A DNA stretch of 64,000 nucleotides from Spongiivirga citrea (GTDB lineage: Bacteria; Bacteroidota; Bacteroidia; Flavobacteriales; Flavobacteriaceae), in NCBI RefSeq assembly GCF_010671565.1, contig NZ_JAABOQ010000002.1, forward strand, positions 310,001 to 374,000, read 5' to 3'. The translations under genes and the position numbers were made by a program. Positions 44,931-53,479 of the stretch are shown in pieces (within the stretch, counting starts at the first letter, position 1; each line of letters begins with the position of its first letter). The notes under the pieces were generated by a model, which did no database searches, was not told where the DNA came from, and saw only the letters and a list, made by a program, of their open reading frames with translations.

Positions 44931-45267
44931 ACTGCATTATCGGTCTAATTTCGGTGGTGCCTCCCCATAAATGGCATGGACATTCTTTTGATAGCTCAAT
45001 AATTTCATCTAAACTATTTGCCTGCAGCAGGTAGAAGCCGCCAATCATTTCTTTTGATTCTAAAAAAGTGCCGTCTTTTATAACACTTTGTTTGCCCTTG
45101 ATTTGTATGCTGCCTTCTTCCAATCCTTCGCCTGCTATTAGATGACCAGCAGCATCTAGTTTTTTAGTCCAATCCATATGAGCTTGAACAAGTCCTTCCA
45201 TTTCCTTTGGTGACAAGTTTTGAATGGTTTGTAAATCATCATGAAGTAGTAAAAGATATTTTTTCAT
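44923..45267 (-). CDS. DGPF/YCII-domain protein, partner of the ECF42 sigma factor
   Basis: The 114-aa protein has the YCII-related (DGPF) fold: MKKYLLLLHDDLQTIQNLSP, MDWTKKLDAAGHLIAGEGLE, MIGGFYLLQANSLDEIIELS, then CHLWGGTTEIRPIMQY. ECF42 sigma factors are characteristically encoded with DGPF proteins, and here the two overlap by 8 bp. The DGPF protein is thought to modulate the sigma factor, but the mechanism is unresolved. First gene of the block running down to 42002. Confidence 0.92.
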   Translation of the reverse strand: MKKYLLLLHDDLQTIQNLSPKEMEGLVQAHMDWTKKLDAAGHLIAGEGLEEGSIQIKGKQSVIKDGTFLESKEMIGGFYLLQANSLDEIIELSKECPCHLWGGTTEIRPIMQYD

Positions 45268-45504
45268 ATTTGCTTATTTATTATAAAGACAATATAACTT
45301 ATCAAATTTGGACATTTTTTTGAATATTTATTAGCTGCTCTATTTTCACTTAAGGATTTTGGGTTCTTCCATTAAAGGCACATTATAAGGGCAACACCTA
45401 TAAGTAAACCCAATATCCTTTCGGAAAATATAAATTTATCAATTCAATTTGTTGATTGAATAACTTGTATCCAATATCTATTTCAAATGATAATCATTTT
45501 GTAA

Positions 45505-45762
45505 TTGCAGCACTATAACCTCAGGAGATATGACGGCGCATTGTTAGATAGATTGACTAAAATCGAGCTCATCTATCGCACGGTAGACGAAAAGGATAAA
45601 CGTGTCAAACGCGCTACGCTTACCAAAAAAGGTATTAAAACTATTGAAAAGGTCATCGGAATACGATTTAATGAAGCTCATGATGCAATATATTGTTTAT
45701 CTGAAAGAGAAAAGGCACAACTTGGCCAATTATTAAAGAAAATGATGTTCGCTCTCAAGTAG
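45505..45762 (+). pseudogene. MarR-family regulator remnant (N-terminus missing)
   Basis: The frame after a TTG at 45505 encodes the wing and C-terminal helices of a MarR regulator: RYDGALLDRLTKIELIYRTV, DEKDKRVKRATLTKKGI, then SEREKAQLGQLLKKMMF. MarR proteins carry about 55 further residues (dimerisation helix, recognition helix) before this point. These are absent: the codon before TTG is TAA and no homologous N-terminus is visible in other frames upstream. I therefore call a remnant rather than a functional gene. Confidence 0.75.
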
Positions 45763-45914
45763 TTCTATTTATTAATTAAGTTCAGAAGACTTATTACATA
45801 TCCTTCCATATTTTGAATATCATAAATTAAACACTTATCTTAACCAAATGAGTGTGTATTTTCATTAAAAGTACATTCAACATTAAACAATCATCAATTA
45901 AAATCAATCAAAAC

Positions 45915-47345
45915 ATGCGTACCTCTTTTTTCTTTATCACTTTGCTATTAATCCTAACTAGCTGTGCTCCTAAATCAGAAACTGATCAGGAACTATTACA
46001 AAAAAAGATTACAAAAATCGAAAACGGACTTAAGCCAAACTTCCAAATTACTGGAGATAGTATTCCTTTATATAATATCGAAGAACGAATGCAAGAATTA
46101 GGTATTCCAGGAGTAAGTATTGCAGTTCTCAATAAAGGTGAAATTGAATGGGCCAAAGGATATGGTATGGCCGATAAGGCAGAGAATAGAAAAGTTACTG
46201 CCAAGACAATGTTCCTTGCAGGATCTATTAGTAAACCCGTGGCTGCACTTAGAGCGCATCAACTTGCTGAAAACAATGTTATAGATTTAAACGGAGATAT
46301 AAACACCTATTTAAAAAGCTGGCAAATACCCGAAAACGAGTTTACTAAAAATGAAAAAGTAACGACAAAACGAATATTAAATCACACAGCAGGATTAACC
46401 GTATGGGGGTTTCCTGGCTATGATTTGGGTGATACAATTCCCAGTGTGGTTGATGTTCTAGATGGAAAAGGAAACACAGATGCTGTTCGTGTATATAAAG
46501 AGCCAGGCGAAAGTTGGATGTATTCAGGCGGTGGTTATACAATCATGCAGCTAATGATGACCGATGTTGAACAAAAAGATTTTCCTGAGCTTATGCAAGT
46601 TAATGTACTAGATCCGTTGGGAATGACATCAAGTACGTTTGAAAACCCACTACCTGATAAATACCACTCCATTGCAGCTACAGGTTACCGAAGTAACGGA
46701 GATGAAGTTGAAGGAAAATGGCCTATATATCCTGAAATGGCAGCCGCAGGGCTGTGGACTACTCCCTCTCAACTAATTCTGTGGGCTAAGGAAGTACAAC
46801 ATATATCACAGTCCGGTGAAGATGGATTACTGAAAAATAAAACAGTCAAGGAGATGCTTACACCGGGTATGAACGATCATGGACTTGGTCCTGCAGTTAA
46901 AGAGTATACTTTTGGACACGGAGGTGCTGATGAAGGATTCAGAGCTCAATTAGTGGCTTGGAAGGACAGCCCAATAGCGATTGTAATAATGGTAAACTCT
47001 GATAATGGAAGTATTATGCAAGAGATCCTTTTGAGTTTTGTTGAGGAATATAAGTTAGCTGGTATCGAACCCAATATTCGAACGATCATGGCGATGTCAG
47101 AAGAAAAGCGAATTAAATACACCGGAAAGTACAGCTTTCCACGTCTAGGTGATGCTCAAATAAGCATTAAAGAAGATGGTTTAGAAGTAGTGGCAGAATT
47201 CTTAGATGAACCTGTTTTTGTTGTTTCTGAAAATGATTCAACATTTTTCGACAAAAAAGATGGTACTTACCTCAAATTTTCGCTAGAAGGAAATACTGTT
47301 GTAGGTTTAAGTGTGCAAGGGTATGATGCTAAGAAAGTTGAATAA
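45915..47345 (+). CDS. Serine hydrolase (beta-lactamase family) lipoprotein
   Basis: From ATG 45915 (placing lipobox FITLLLILTSC at the start) the product is about 476 aa. Active-site residues are intact: S104-I-S-K107 in MFLAGSISKPVAALR, Tyr in SWMYSGGGYTIMQLM, and HGG in TFGHGGADEGFRA. A C-terminal beta-rich domain (KYTGKYSFPRLGDAQISIKE onward) follows, as in other flavobacterial family members. I chose this start over an in-frame upstream ATG at 45852. Substrate unknown; family includes D-aminopeptidases and esterases. Confidence 0.92.
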   Translation: MRTSFFFITLLLILTSCAPKSETDQELLQKKITKIENGLKPNFQITGDSIPLYNIEERMQELGIPGVSIAVLNKGEIEWAKGYGMADKAENRKVTAKTMFLAGSISKPVAALRAHQLAENNVIDLNGDINTYLKSWQIPENEFTKNEKVTTKRILNHTAGLTVWGFPGYDLGDTIPSVVDVLDGKGNTDAVRVYKEPGESWMYSGGGYTIMQLMMTDVEQKDFPELMQVNVLDPLGMTSSTFENPLPDKYHSIAATGYRSNGDEVEGKWPIYPEMAAAGLWTTPSQLILWAKEVQHISQSGEDGLLKNKTVKEMLTPGMNDHGLGPAVKEYTFGHGGADEGFRAQLVAWKDSPIAIVIMVNSDNGSIMQEILLSFVEEYKLAGIEPNIRTIMAMSEEKRIKYTGKYSFPRLGDAQISIKEDGLEVVAEFLDEPVFVVSENDSTFFDKKDGTYLKFSLEGNTVVGLSVQGYDAKKVE

Positions 47346-47568
47346 GGAAGAGGAAATGTAATTGATTGGACAGATAGCTTCTACAATATCAGAGATTTTA
47401 ACAATACACTTATACTCTCTTTTTATAATGAGATATGAACAATTCAAATTTGACCTAAAACATACATTTTTTTTAAAGTACTAACCCCTTAATTCAAGAA
47501 GTCTGGAAATCCATAGGAAATGGATATTACCTATATATATCAAATGGAGTTTCTATACCTTTTACCAA

Positions 47569-48441
47569 ATGCACGCTCAAAACCCATATGATAAACGCTA
47601 TGACCTTAAAAGGTTAACCAAACATTATCTCGAGCTACAAGAACATATAGTTTTGAATCCTGCAGGAGAGGAGACCATTGATTTTAGCTCATCAAGCGCA
47701 GTTTATGCTTTGAATAAGGCCATTTTACTTACCGATTTTGAATTGGCAGATTACCATTTACCAAGAGGCTATCTCATTCCTCCTATTCCAGGACGTTTGG
47801 ATTACCTGCTGTATATACGAGATTTTCTCTCAGAACATTTTAAAAGTACAAATACTAATCTACGGGGATTAGATATCGGAACTGGAGCAAATGGTATTTA
47901 TTGCATTCTGGGCGCACAGCATTTTAAATGGAATATGGTTGGCACAGAAAGTAGTGCTAAGGCTATAGATATTGCTAGAATGAACGTTCGGTGTAATAAA
48001 AAAGTACTACAAGACACGGTAGAGTTGCGATATCAAGAAAATAATGGCTTCCTTTTTAAGAATATAATTCAACCTAGTGAGCAATTTGATTTTACCATTT
48101 GTAATCCGCCTTTTCATAATTCCAAAGAAGAAGCCATTAAAGGTTCTATTAAGAAACTTGAGAATTTAGGAGGAGTCGATAAAAAAGAATATTCGCTTAA
48201 TTTTGAGGGTCAAGCCAACGAACTTTGGTGCAACGGTGGAGAAACACTATTTATTAAACGATTAATAAAGGAAAGTGTGTTATTTAAAGATCAAGTGAAA
48301 TTATTTAGCAGTCTTGTCGCTAAAAAAGACAGTCTCTTTAAGATTGAAAAACAATTAAAGAAAGTCAAGGCAAACTATCATATAATTCCAATGGTACAAG
48401 GACATAAAAAAGGACGCTATGTTTTATGGTGGTTTGACTAG
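47569..48441 (+). CDS. rlmF: 23S rRNA m6A1618 methyltransferase RlmF
   Basis: The 290-aa protein is a class I methyltransferase matching RlmF (YbiN): SAM-binding LRGLDIGTGANGIYCILGAQ, the adenine-methylating motif ICNPPFHNS, and the family-specific N-terminus (DKRYDLKRLTKHYLELQEHI, YHLPRGYLIPPIPGRLDYL). RlmF adds N6-methyl to A1618 of 23S rRNA. Length and motifs are typical. Monocistronic. Confidence 0.95.
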   Translation: MHAQNPYDKRYDLKRLTKHYLELQEHIVLNPAGEETIDFSSSSAVYALNKAILLTDFELADYHLPRGYLIPPIPGRLDYLLYIRDFLSEHFKSTNTNLRGLDIGTGANGIYCILGAQHFKWNMVGTESSAKAIDIARMNVRCNKKVLQDTVELRYQENNGFLFKNIIQPSEQFDFTICNPPFHNSKEEAIKGSIKKLENLGGVDKKEYSLNFEGQANELWCNGGETLFIKRLIKESVLFKDQVKLFSSLVAKKDSLFKIEKQLKKVKANYHIIPMVQGHKKGRYVLWWFD

Positions 48442-48521
48442 CATTGTTTAATTCATCGGCTATTAGAGCTTAAATAATTGGGGAAAAGCCGCAAGTATTA
48501 ATGGGCTTTATTACAACTTAC

Positions 48522-51068
48522 CTAGCCTACTTTTCTAAGAATTTCTAACGGAGGGCTTTGTAACACACTCCTAATATTACTCAAGCCAATTGCCAATACT
48601 AGAATAGTGATACCTGGTAAAAACAGAATAAACGGAATACCCGATGGCACAAAAGGCTCATTAAACAACAAAGTTGCTAGTAACTGGCTACTTATTAATG
48701 ATAAGATAATGCCAGTAAGACTACCTAGTAATCCCAAATACAAATACTCCAATGAGGTGATGTTTAAGATCTGCTTACTCTTGGCTCCTAAAGTACGTAG
48801 TAAAACACTCTCTTTAATCCGCTGATATTTACTCGTGCGAACCGAGCCAATTAAAACGATAAGCCCCGTGAGTATACTGAAAAAGGCCATGAAATTTATT
48901 ACCCATGAAATCTTATCTAAAACATCTTCAACCACAGTGTATATTTGCCTTAGGTCTACCACAGTGACATTAGGAAATTTAATTACCAAGTCACGTTGTA
49001 ATGATGCGGAGGCAGCTTCATCAGGCACGTTGGTTGTTAAGACATGAAATTGAGGTGCTTTTTCTAATACACCTTCTGGAAAAACCACCATGAAATTCAT
49101 CTGCATGCGCGCCCAGTCAACTTTTCTGATGCTTCCGACAGTAGTTTCCATCAAAATACCTTGAACATTAAAAGTAATTTGATCTCCTACTGCTAAGTTT
49201 GCATTTTCTGCAAAACCGTCGGAAACAGAGATCTTAACAGCCTGCCCAGGCATAATTTCGGGAATCCACTTTCCTGCTGTAATTTCTTCTGAGGAGATAA
49301 GCGAATCTCGAAAAGTTGTTCTGAATTCGTGATTTAGGACCCATTCATTAATATTTGAGATGGTGTCTTTACGAATGTCATTGGATAATTGTCCTCTAAT
49401 ACTATGCACTCGCATAGTCACAATAGACAAGTTATCTATAATTTCTAAGCCAGTTGGCGTAATACTCTTAACTACAGCATCCCTTTGTTCGGGTTGTACA
49501 TCCAGTAAAATAATGTTGGCACTATCAGTGCCATTCTCTAAAGATGTCTTGGCCAAGAGTATGTCTTTTGTAAAGTACAAAGTACTAATTAGAAAAGTTC
49601 CCAAACCAATAGCCAGAACAAGCACAACAGTTTGATTATTGGGCCTAAACAAATTTAATAAACTGGTTCTAGCGGTGAAGCCCCATGATGATGGAAAATA
49701 TTTCTTTATCCCTTTTATAAATAGAGATGAAATGCCTGCTAGTATAGCAAAAGTTACAAAAATCCCTACCACAAATGCGAGGGCAAAAAGAATATCTTTT
49801 AATATCCAAAATGAAAACAAAAAGATAAAAAGTAAGATCGCCCCAAAAGTAAATAATCGCACCTTTTTTGACTTTAATGGTTGCTCTTCTGACACTCTTA
49901 ATGCTTCTAAGGGAGAAACATACCAGGTACCTAATAAGGGCAACAACGCAAATAATACAGACATAAAAACTCCCATTAACACTCCCATAATTATTGGTTG
50001 CGAACTAACTGAAATTTGTACGTCAAAGGGCAAGAAATCCTTTAATAAAAATGGGAACGCCTGTTGCAACCCAATGCCTATAGCCGTACCTAAAACACCT
50101 CCAATAAGGCCCATAAATGCAATTTGAATCAGGTAAATCAAAAAACTTTGCTTCCTGCTAGCTCCTAAACATTTAAGAATTGCTACAGCACCTAATTTTT
50201 CTTTTATATAAATATGCACCGAACTGGCGATGCCTATACAGCCCAATAATAGGGCTATAAACGCTGCAAGGTTCAAAAACTTACCAAGGTTTTCATAACT
50301 TCTTCCAATTTGTCGACTAGTGCTTGTATGTGTATCTAGATCGGCATTTTCGGCATCTAAAATGGGATCCAATTCTTTCTCTAATAGTTCTAAATCTGTA
50401 TCCGGGGATGCTACAAAAAAATATTGATACTCTTTTCGGCTTCCTGGTTGTACCAGTTTGGTTTGCGAAATAAAACGAAAAGGAACAAGAACCGTAGGGG
50501 CAACAGATGCTGAAATAGCCGAAGAGCCCGGAATCGATTTAAGTGCACCAGCAATAGGTAATGTAAGCACACCTAGCTTAATTGAATCACCTGGCCGAAC
50601 GTTATATTGCAACATTAGGGTTGCATCAACTAGAACGCCTCCTTCCCGTAAATAGGTTGAAGCTGCTTTTTGAGGCTTGGTTTCAAAGGTTCCATAAAGT
50701 GGAAAATGACCTCCTATACCACGTACTTTAACAAGTCTAGCAGCTCCACTCTTTGGAAAGGCAGCCATTGATGAAAAATTAACTTCATAGCCAGCAGGTC
50801 CTAAAGAGTCAATAATAGCTTGTACTTTTTCATTAGGCAATTGCCTACTGTCAATAATATAATCGGCTCCGGTTAGGGCTTTAGACTGTCGCTCTATATT
50901 CTGCTTTAGGTTTTCGCTAAAGAGCTGTATAGAAACAACTGCCGCAATACCCAAAATGATCGACGCCATAAAAAGTAGTAGCCTTGAAGTACTTGCTCTA
51001 CTATCGCGCCATGCCATTTTTAGCAGCCACTTTACTCTGGTTTTTGAATTTGCAGTTTTCTTGCCCAC
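48522..51068 (-). CDS. ABC transporter permease, YbbP/FtsX-like
   Basis: The 848-aa protein has about ten transmembrane helices and two FtsX domains (VKVRGIGGHFPLYGTFET periplasmic region; LILTLRTLGAKSKQ-type end, SVRTSKYQRIKESVLLRTLG), typical of the YbbP family. The start is GTG 51068, overlapping the ATPase stop by one base (TAGTG), so the two subunits are co-translated. In E. coli ybbA-ybbP lies divergent to tesA, and the same arrangement is kept here. Probable role: moving lipophilic compounds across or out of the inner membrane. Confidence 0.93.
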   Translation of the reverse strand: MGKKTANSKTRVKWLLKMAWRDSRASTSRLLLFMASIILGIAAVVSIQLFSENLKQNIERQSKALTGADYIIDSRQLPNEKVQAIIDSLGPAGYEVNFSSMAAFPKSGAARLVKVRGIGGHFPLYGTFETKPQKAASTYLREGGVLVDATLMLQYNVRPGDSIKLGVLTLPIAGALKSIPGSSAISASVAPTVLVPFRFISQTKLVQPGSRKEYQYFFVASPDTDLELLEKELDPILDAENADLDTHTSTSRQIGRSYENLGKFLNLAAFIALLLGCIGIASSVHIYIKEKLGAVAILKCLGASRKQSFLIYLIQIAFMGLIGGVLGTAIGIGLQQAFPFLLKDFLPFDVQISVSSQPIIMGVLMGVFMSVLFALLPLLGTWYVSPLEALRVSEEQPLKSKKVRLFTFGAILLFIFLFSFWILKDILFALAFVVGIFVTFAILAGISSLFIKGIKKYFPSSWGFTARTSLLNLFRPNNQTVVLVLAIGLGTFLISTLYFTKDILLAKTSLENGTDSANIILLDVQPEQRDAVVKSITPTGLEIIDNLSIVTMRVHSIRGQLSNDIRKDTISNINEWVLNHEFRTTFRDSLISSEEITAGKWIPEIMPGQAVKISVSDGFAENANLAVGDQITFNVQGILMETTVGSIRKVDWARMQMNFMVVFPEGVLEKAPQFHVLTTNVPDEAASASLQRDLVIKFPNVTVVDLRQIYTVVEDVLDKISWVINFMAFFSILTGLIVLIGSVRTSKYQRIKESVLLRTLGAKSKQILNITSLEYLYLGLLGSLTGIILSLISSQLLATLLFNEPFVPSGIPFILFLPGITILVLAIGLSNIRSVLQSPPLEILRKVG

Positions 51069-51754
51069 TATGATGTTGTTCGCTCGTTGGTCAATATCCT
51101 TCCGCCTTTTAATCGAAGAATCTGTTGTGTTCTATTCGCTAAATCTAAATCGTGAGAAATAATAATTAGGGTGGTTCCCGCTTCTTTGTTTAACTCAAAA
51201 AGTAGTTGTATTACCTTTTCGCCTGTAGCTTCATCTAAGTTTCCGGTAGGTTCATCAGCAAATAATATGGAGGGTGAATTTGAAAAAGCCCTTGCCAAAG
51301 CCACGCGTTGTTGTTCGCCACCTGATAATTGCGAAGGGTAATGGTGAAAGCGATCTGCTAATCCCACTTTATCCAATAACTCCATACCATGCTTAGCAGG
51401 GTTTTTAGCGCCTTGTAACTCCAAAGGCACAATCACATTTTCTAGAGCCGTTAAAGTTGGTAATAATTGGAAGTCCTGAAAAATGAAGCCTACCTCTTTA
51501 TTCCTTAGTTGTGCACGCTGGTCCTCATTTAAATTTTGCAAGTTCTGGCCACAAAGTTCGACCGTGCCTGAATCTGGCTGATCTAAGCCAGCACAAAGGC
51601 CAAGCAATGTAGTTTTGCCACTGCCAGATGGACCAACGATGGAAAAAGTGGATCCTTTTTCAACATCAAATGAGATATCATTTAGGACTGTTAATTTTTT
51701 GGAACCGCTGCTGTAGTTTTTAGTCAGCTTATGAATCTTTAATATCTTTGGCAT
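51068..51754 (-). CDS. ABC transporter ATPase, YbbA/LolD-like
   Basis: The 228-aa ATPase has Walker A GPSGSGKTTLL, signature LSGGEQQRVALARA, Walker B ILFADEPTGNLDEATG and the switch His in IISHDLDLANR. It belongs to the MacB/LolD/YbbA group and is the partner of the YbbP-like permease directly downstream. Divergent tesA starts 31 bp away, so a shared promoter region is likely. Confidence 0.95.
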   Translation of the reverse strand: MPKILKIHKLTKNYSSGSKKLTVLNDISFDVEKGSTFSIVGPSGSGKTTLLGLCAGLDQPDSGTVELCGQNLQNLNEDQRAQLRNKEVGFIFQDFQLLPTLTALENVIVPLELQGAKNPAKHGMELLDKVGLADRFHHYPSQLSGGEQQRVALARAFSNSPSILFADEPTGNLDEATGEKVIQLLFELNKEAGTTLIIISHDLDLANRTQQILRLKGGRILTNERTTS

Positions 51755-51784
51755 ATTGATTTTGAATAACGCTATCTATAGAAA

Positions 51785-52528
51785 ATGATAAATACGAAAA
51801 GTAAGCAAATGATTTCAGATTTATATCGCTGCTGTAAGCAGTTTTTCTTAAAGCTTTGTTATTTTTTATGGGTCGTTTTACTATTCTCCTGCGGAGATGG
51901 GACTTCTAAAAAGGAAACTACAAAATCTGATAAAGATGAATTAATAGAAGTAGCTGATACTCCAAATACGGTAACTAAGACCATATTATGCTTTGGTGAT
52001 AGTTTAACGGCTGGATATGGGCTTGATGATATGAATGATGCCTATCCTGGGATATTACAGTCAACGATTGATTCTTTAGGATTAAAATACACGGTTATCA
52101 ATTCCGGAGTAAGTGGAGAAACAACTGCAGGTGGAAGAAGCCGTATAGAATGGGTACTTAATCAGAAAATTGATGTTTTTATACTAGAATTGGGTGCTAA
52201 TGATGGCTTACGCGGAGTTCCTCTTACTAAAACGCGAGAAAACCTCCAAGCTATCATTGATGCCGTTCGGAACAAAAACCCGGAAACGGTTATTATATTA
52301 GCAGGTATGCAGTTACCGCCAAATATGGGGCCTGAGTATACTACTGAGTTCAAGACCATTTTTCCCGATCTTGCCGAAAAAAATCAACTAGTACTAATAC
52401 CATTTCTATTAAAAGATGTAGGTGGAATTACCGAGCTAAATCAGGCAGATGGTATTCACCCTACAGAAGAGGGACAAAAGATTCTAGCCAATAACGTATG
52501 GGCAGTTTTAGAGGCAGTGATCAAATAA
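51785..52528 (+). CDS. tesA: GDSL lipase/arylesterase TesA
   Basis: The 247-aa protein has a long N-terminal hydrophobic signal ending in a lipobox-like VVLLFSCGDG (Cys36). It is an SGNH hydrolase: block I ILCFGDSLTAGYGL with Ser73, block III ELGANDGLRG, and the catalytic pair DGIHPTEEGQ (Asp and His). E. coli TesA is a periplasmic thioesterase/arylesterase/lysophospholipase. Divergent linkage to YbbAP supports orthology. Confidence 0.93.
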   Translation: MINTKSKQMISDLYRCCKQFFLKLCYFLWVVLLFSCGDGTSKKETTKSDKDELIEVADTPNTVTKTILCFGDSLTAGYGLDDMNDAYPGILQSTIDSLGLKYTVINSGVSGETTAGGRSRIEWVLNQKIDVFILELGANDGLRGVPLTKTRENLQAIIDAVRNKNPETVIILAGMQLPPNMGPEYTTEFKTIFPDLAEKNQLVLIPFLLKDVGGITELNQADGIHPTEEGQKILANNVWAVLEAVIK

Positions 52529-52660
52529 GATAGCTTCAATTTAGTTTTACCCGATTTGTTTCTTAGCTCCTATATAGGTATGGCAAGGGCTTATTCTTTT
52601 AGTTTTAAAAAATACACTATCTTTTATCTTCTTTAATAACTCAATATAACAATCTTTAAA

Positions 52661-53341
52661 ATGAAAAAATCATCCTTACTTACCGTCATGTTATTTTTAT
52701 TTTTTGTAGGGTCTGTATTCGCACAAACTAAGGTTTCTGGTACGGTTTCTAATAACAAAAATAAACCTATTGCTAAAGCCCTGATTTACTTAGATTCGAT
52801 TAATTCAAATGTAAAAACAGATAAAAAAGGAAATTTTGAAGTTGTTGTACCTGAAAATGTAAAAGCACTACATGTTTATTCAAGTAAATATGGTTTGCTA
52901 TCCCATAATTTCAACGGAGAAACAAGTGTTAATTTTGTTTATATCCACGGTAAATTGCCTTCAAAAGATCGACTTGCCCAAAAAGATAAAGTCTCGATAG
53001 ACTATGATGAAACAAGTGATAAGTATGTCGCATATAAAGTTGAAACGGTTGAAGCAGAAGAACGAATTGACGCGGTACGGTTTTTAACGATATATGATTT
53101 AATCCGTGATCGTGTTGCTGGGGTTATTGTAAGTAGAGATAATCGAATTGTAATAAGAGGAGTTAAGTCATTAAGCGCATCGCAGGACCCCTTGTTCGTA
53201 GTTGATGGTACAATACTAACTTCCATAAGCCACATTCTACCGATAGATGTTGATACTATAAGCGTACTTAAAGGTGCTGATGCGGGCTACTATGGTACGC
53301 AAGGAGCAAATGGGGTATTAGTTATCAAAACTAAGAGTTAG
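52661..53341 (+). CDS. Stand-alone carboxypeptidase-regulatory plus TonB plug protein
   Basis: The 226-aa protein has a signal peptide (LTVMLFLFFVGSVFAQ), a CarboxypepD_reg-like domain (VSGTVSNNKNKPIAKALIYL, residues about 25-90) and a plug-like domain (IRDRVAGVIVSRDNRIVIRG, ASQDPLFVVDGTIL, SVLKGADAGYYGTQGANGVL). That is the N-terminal third of a SusC-type receptor, but the frame stops before any barrel. No barrel fragment follows, so it looks like a free-standing protein, as occurs elsewhere in Bacteroidota. Confidence 0.85.
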   Translation: MKKSSLLTVMLFLFFVGSVFAQTKVSGTVSNNKNKPIAKALIYLDSINSNVKTDKKGNFEVVVPENVKALHVYSSKYGLLSHNFNGETSVNFVYIHGKLPSKDRLAQKDKVSIDYDETSDKYVAYKVETVEAEERIDAVRFLTIYDLIRDRVAGVIVSRDNRIVIRGVKSLSASQDPLFVVDGTILTSISHILPIDVDTISVLKGADAGYYGTQGANGVLVIKTKS

Positions 53342-53479
53342 ACAGAAAAGTATTATCCATTCTGGATATATTGAAACTGATTCTTAACTAGTCGGGTTTA
53401 GTTTTAGTCACTCCGTTTTACTTAGTAAATAGATATATTCTTAAACTTTTGGATAAGAAAAACGTCCAAATTTGCTCCG

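Noticed and set aside
48522-51068. Long plus-strand frames within the permease gene (for example 49639-50127)
   Set aside because: They are antisense shadows of a strongly supported permease with FtsX domains.
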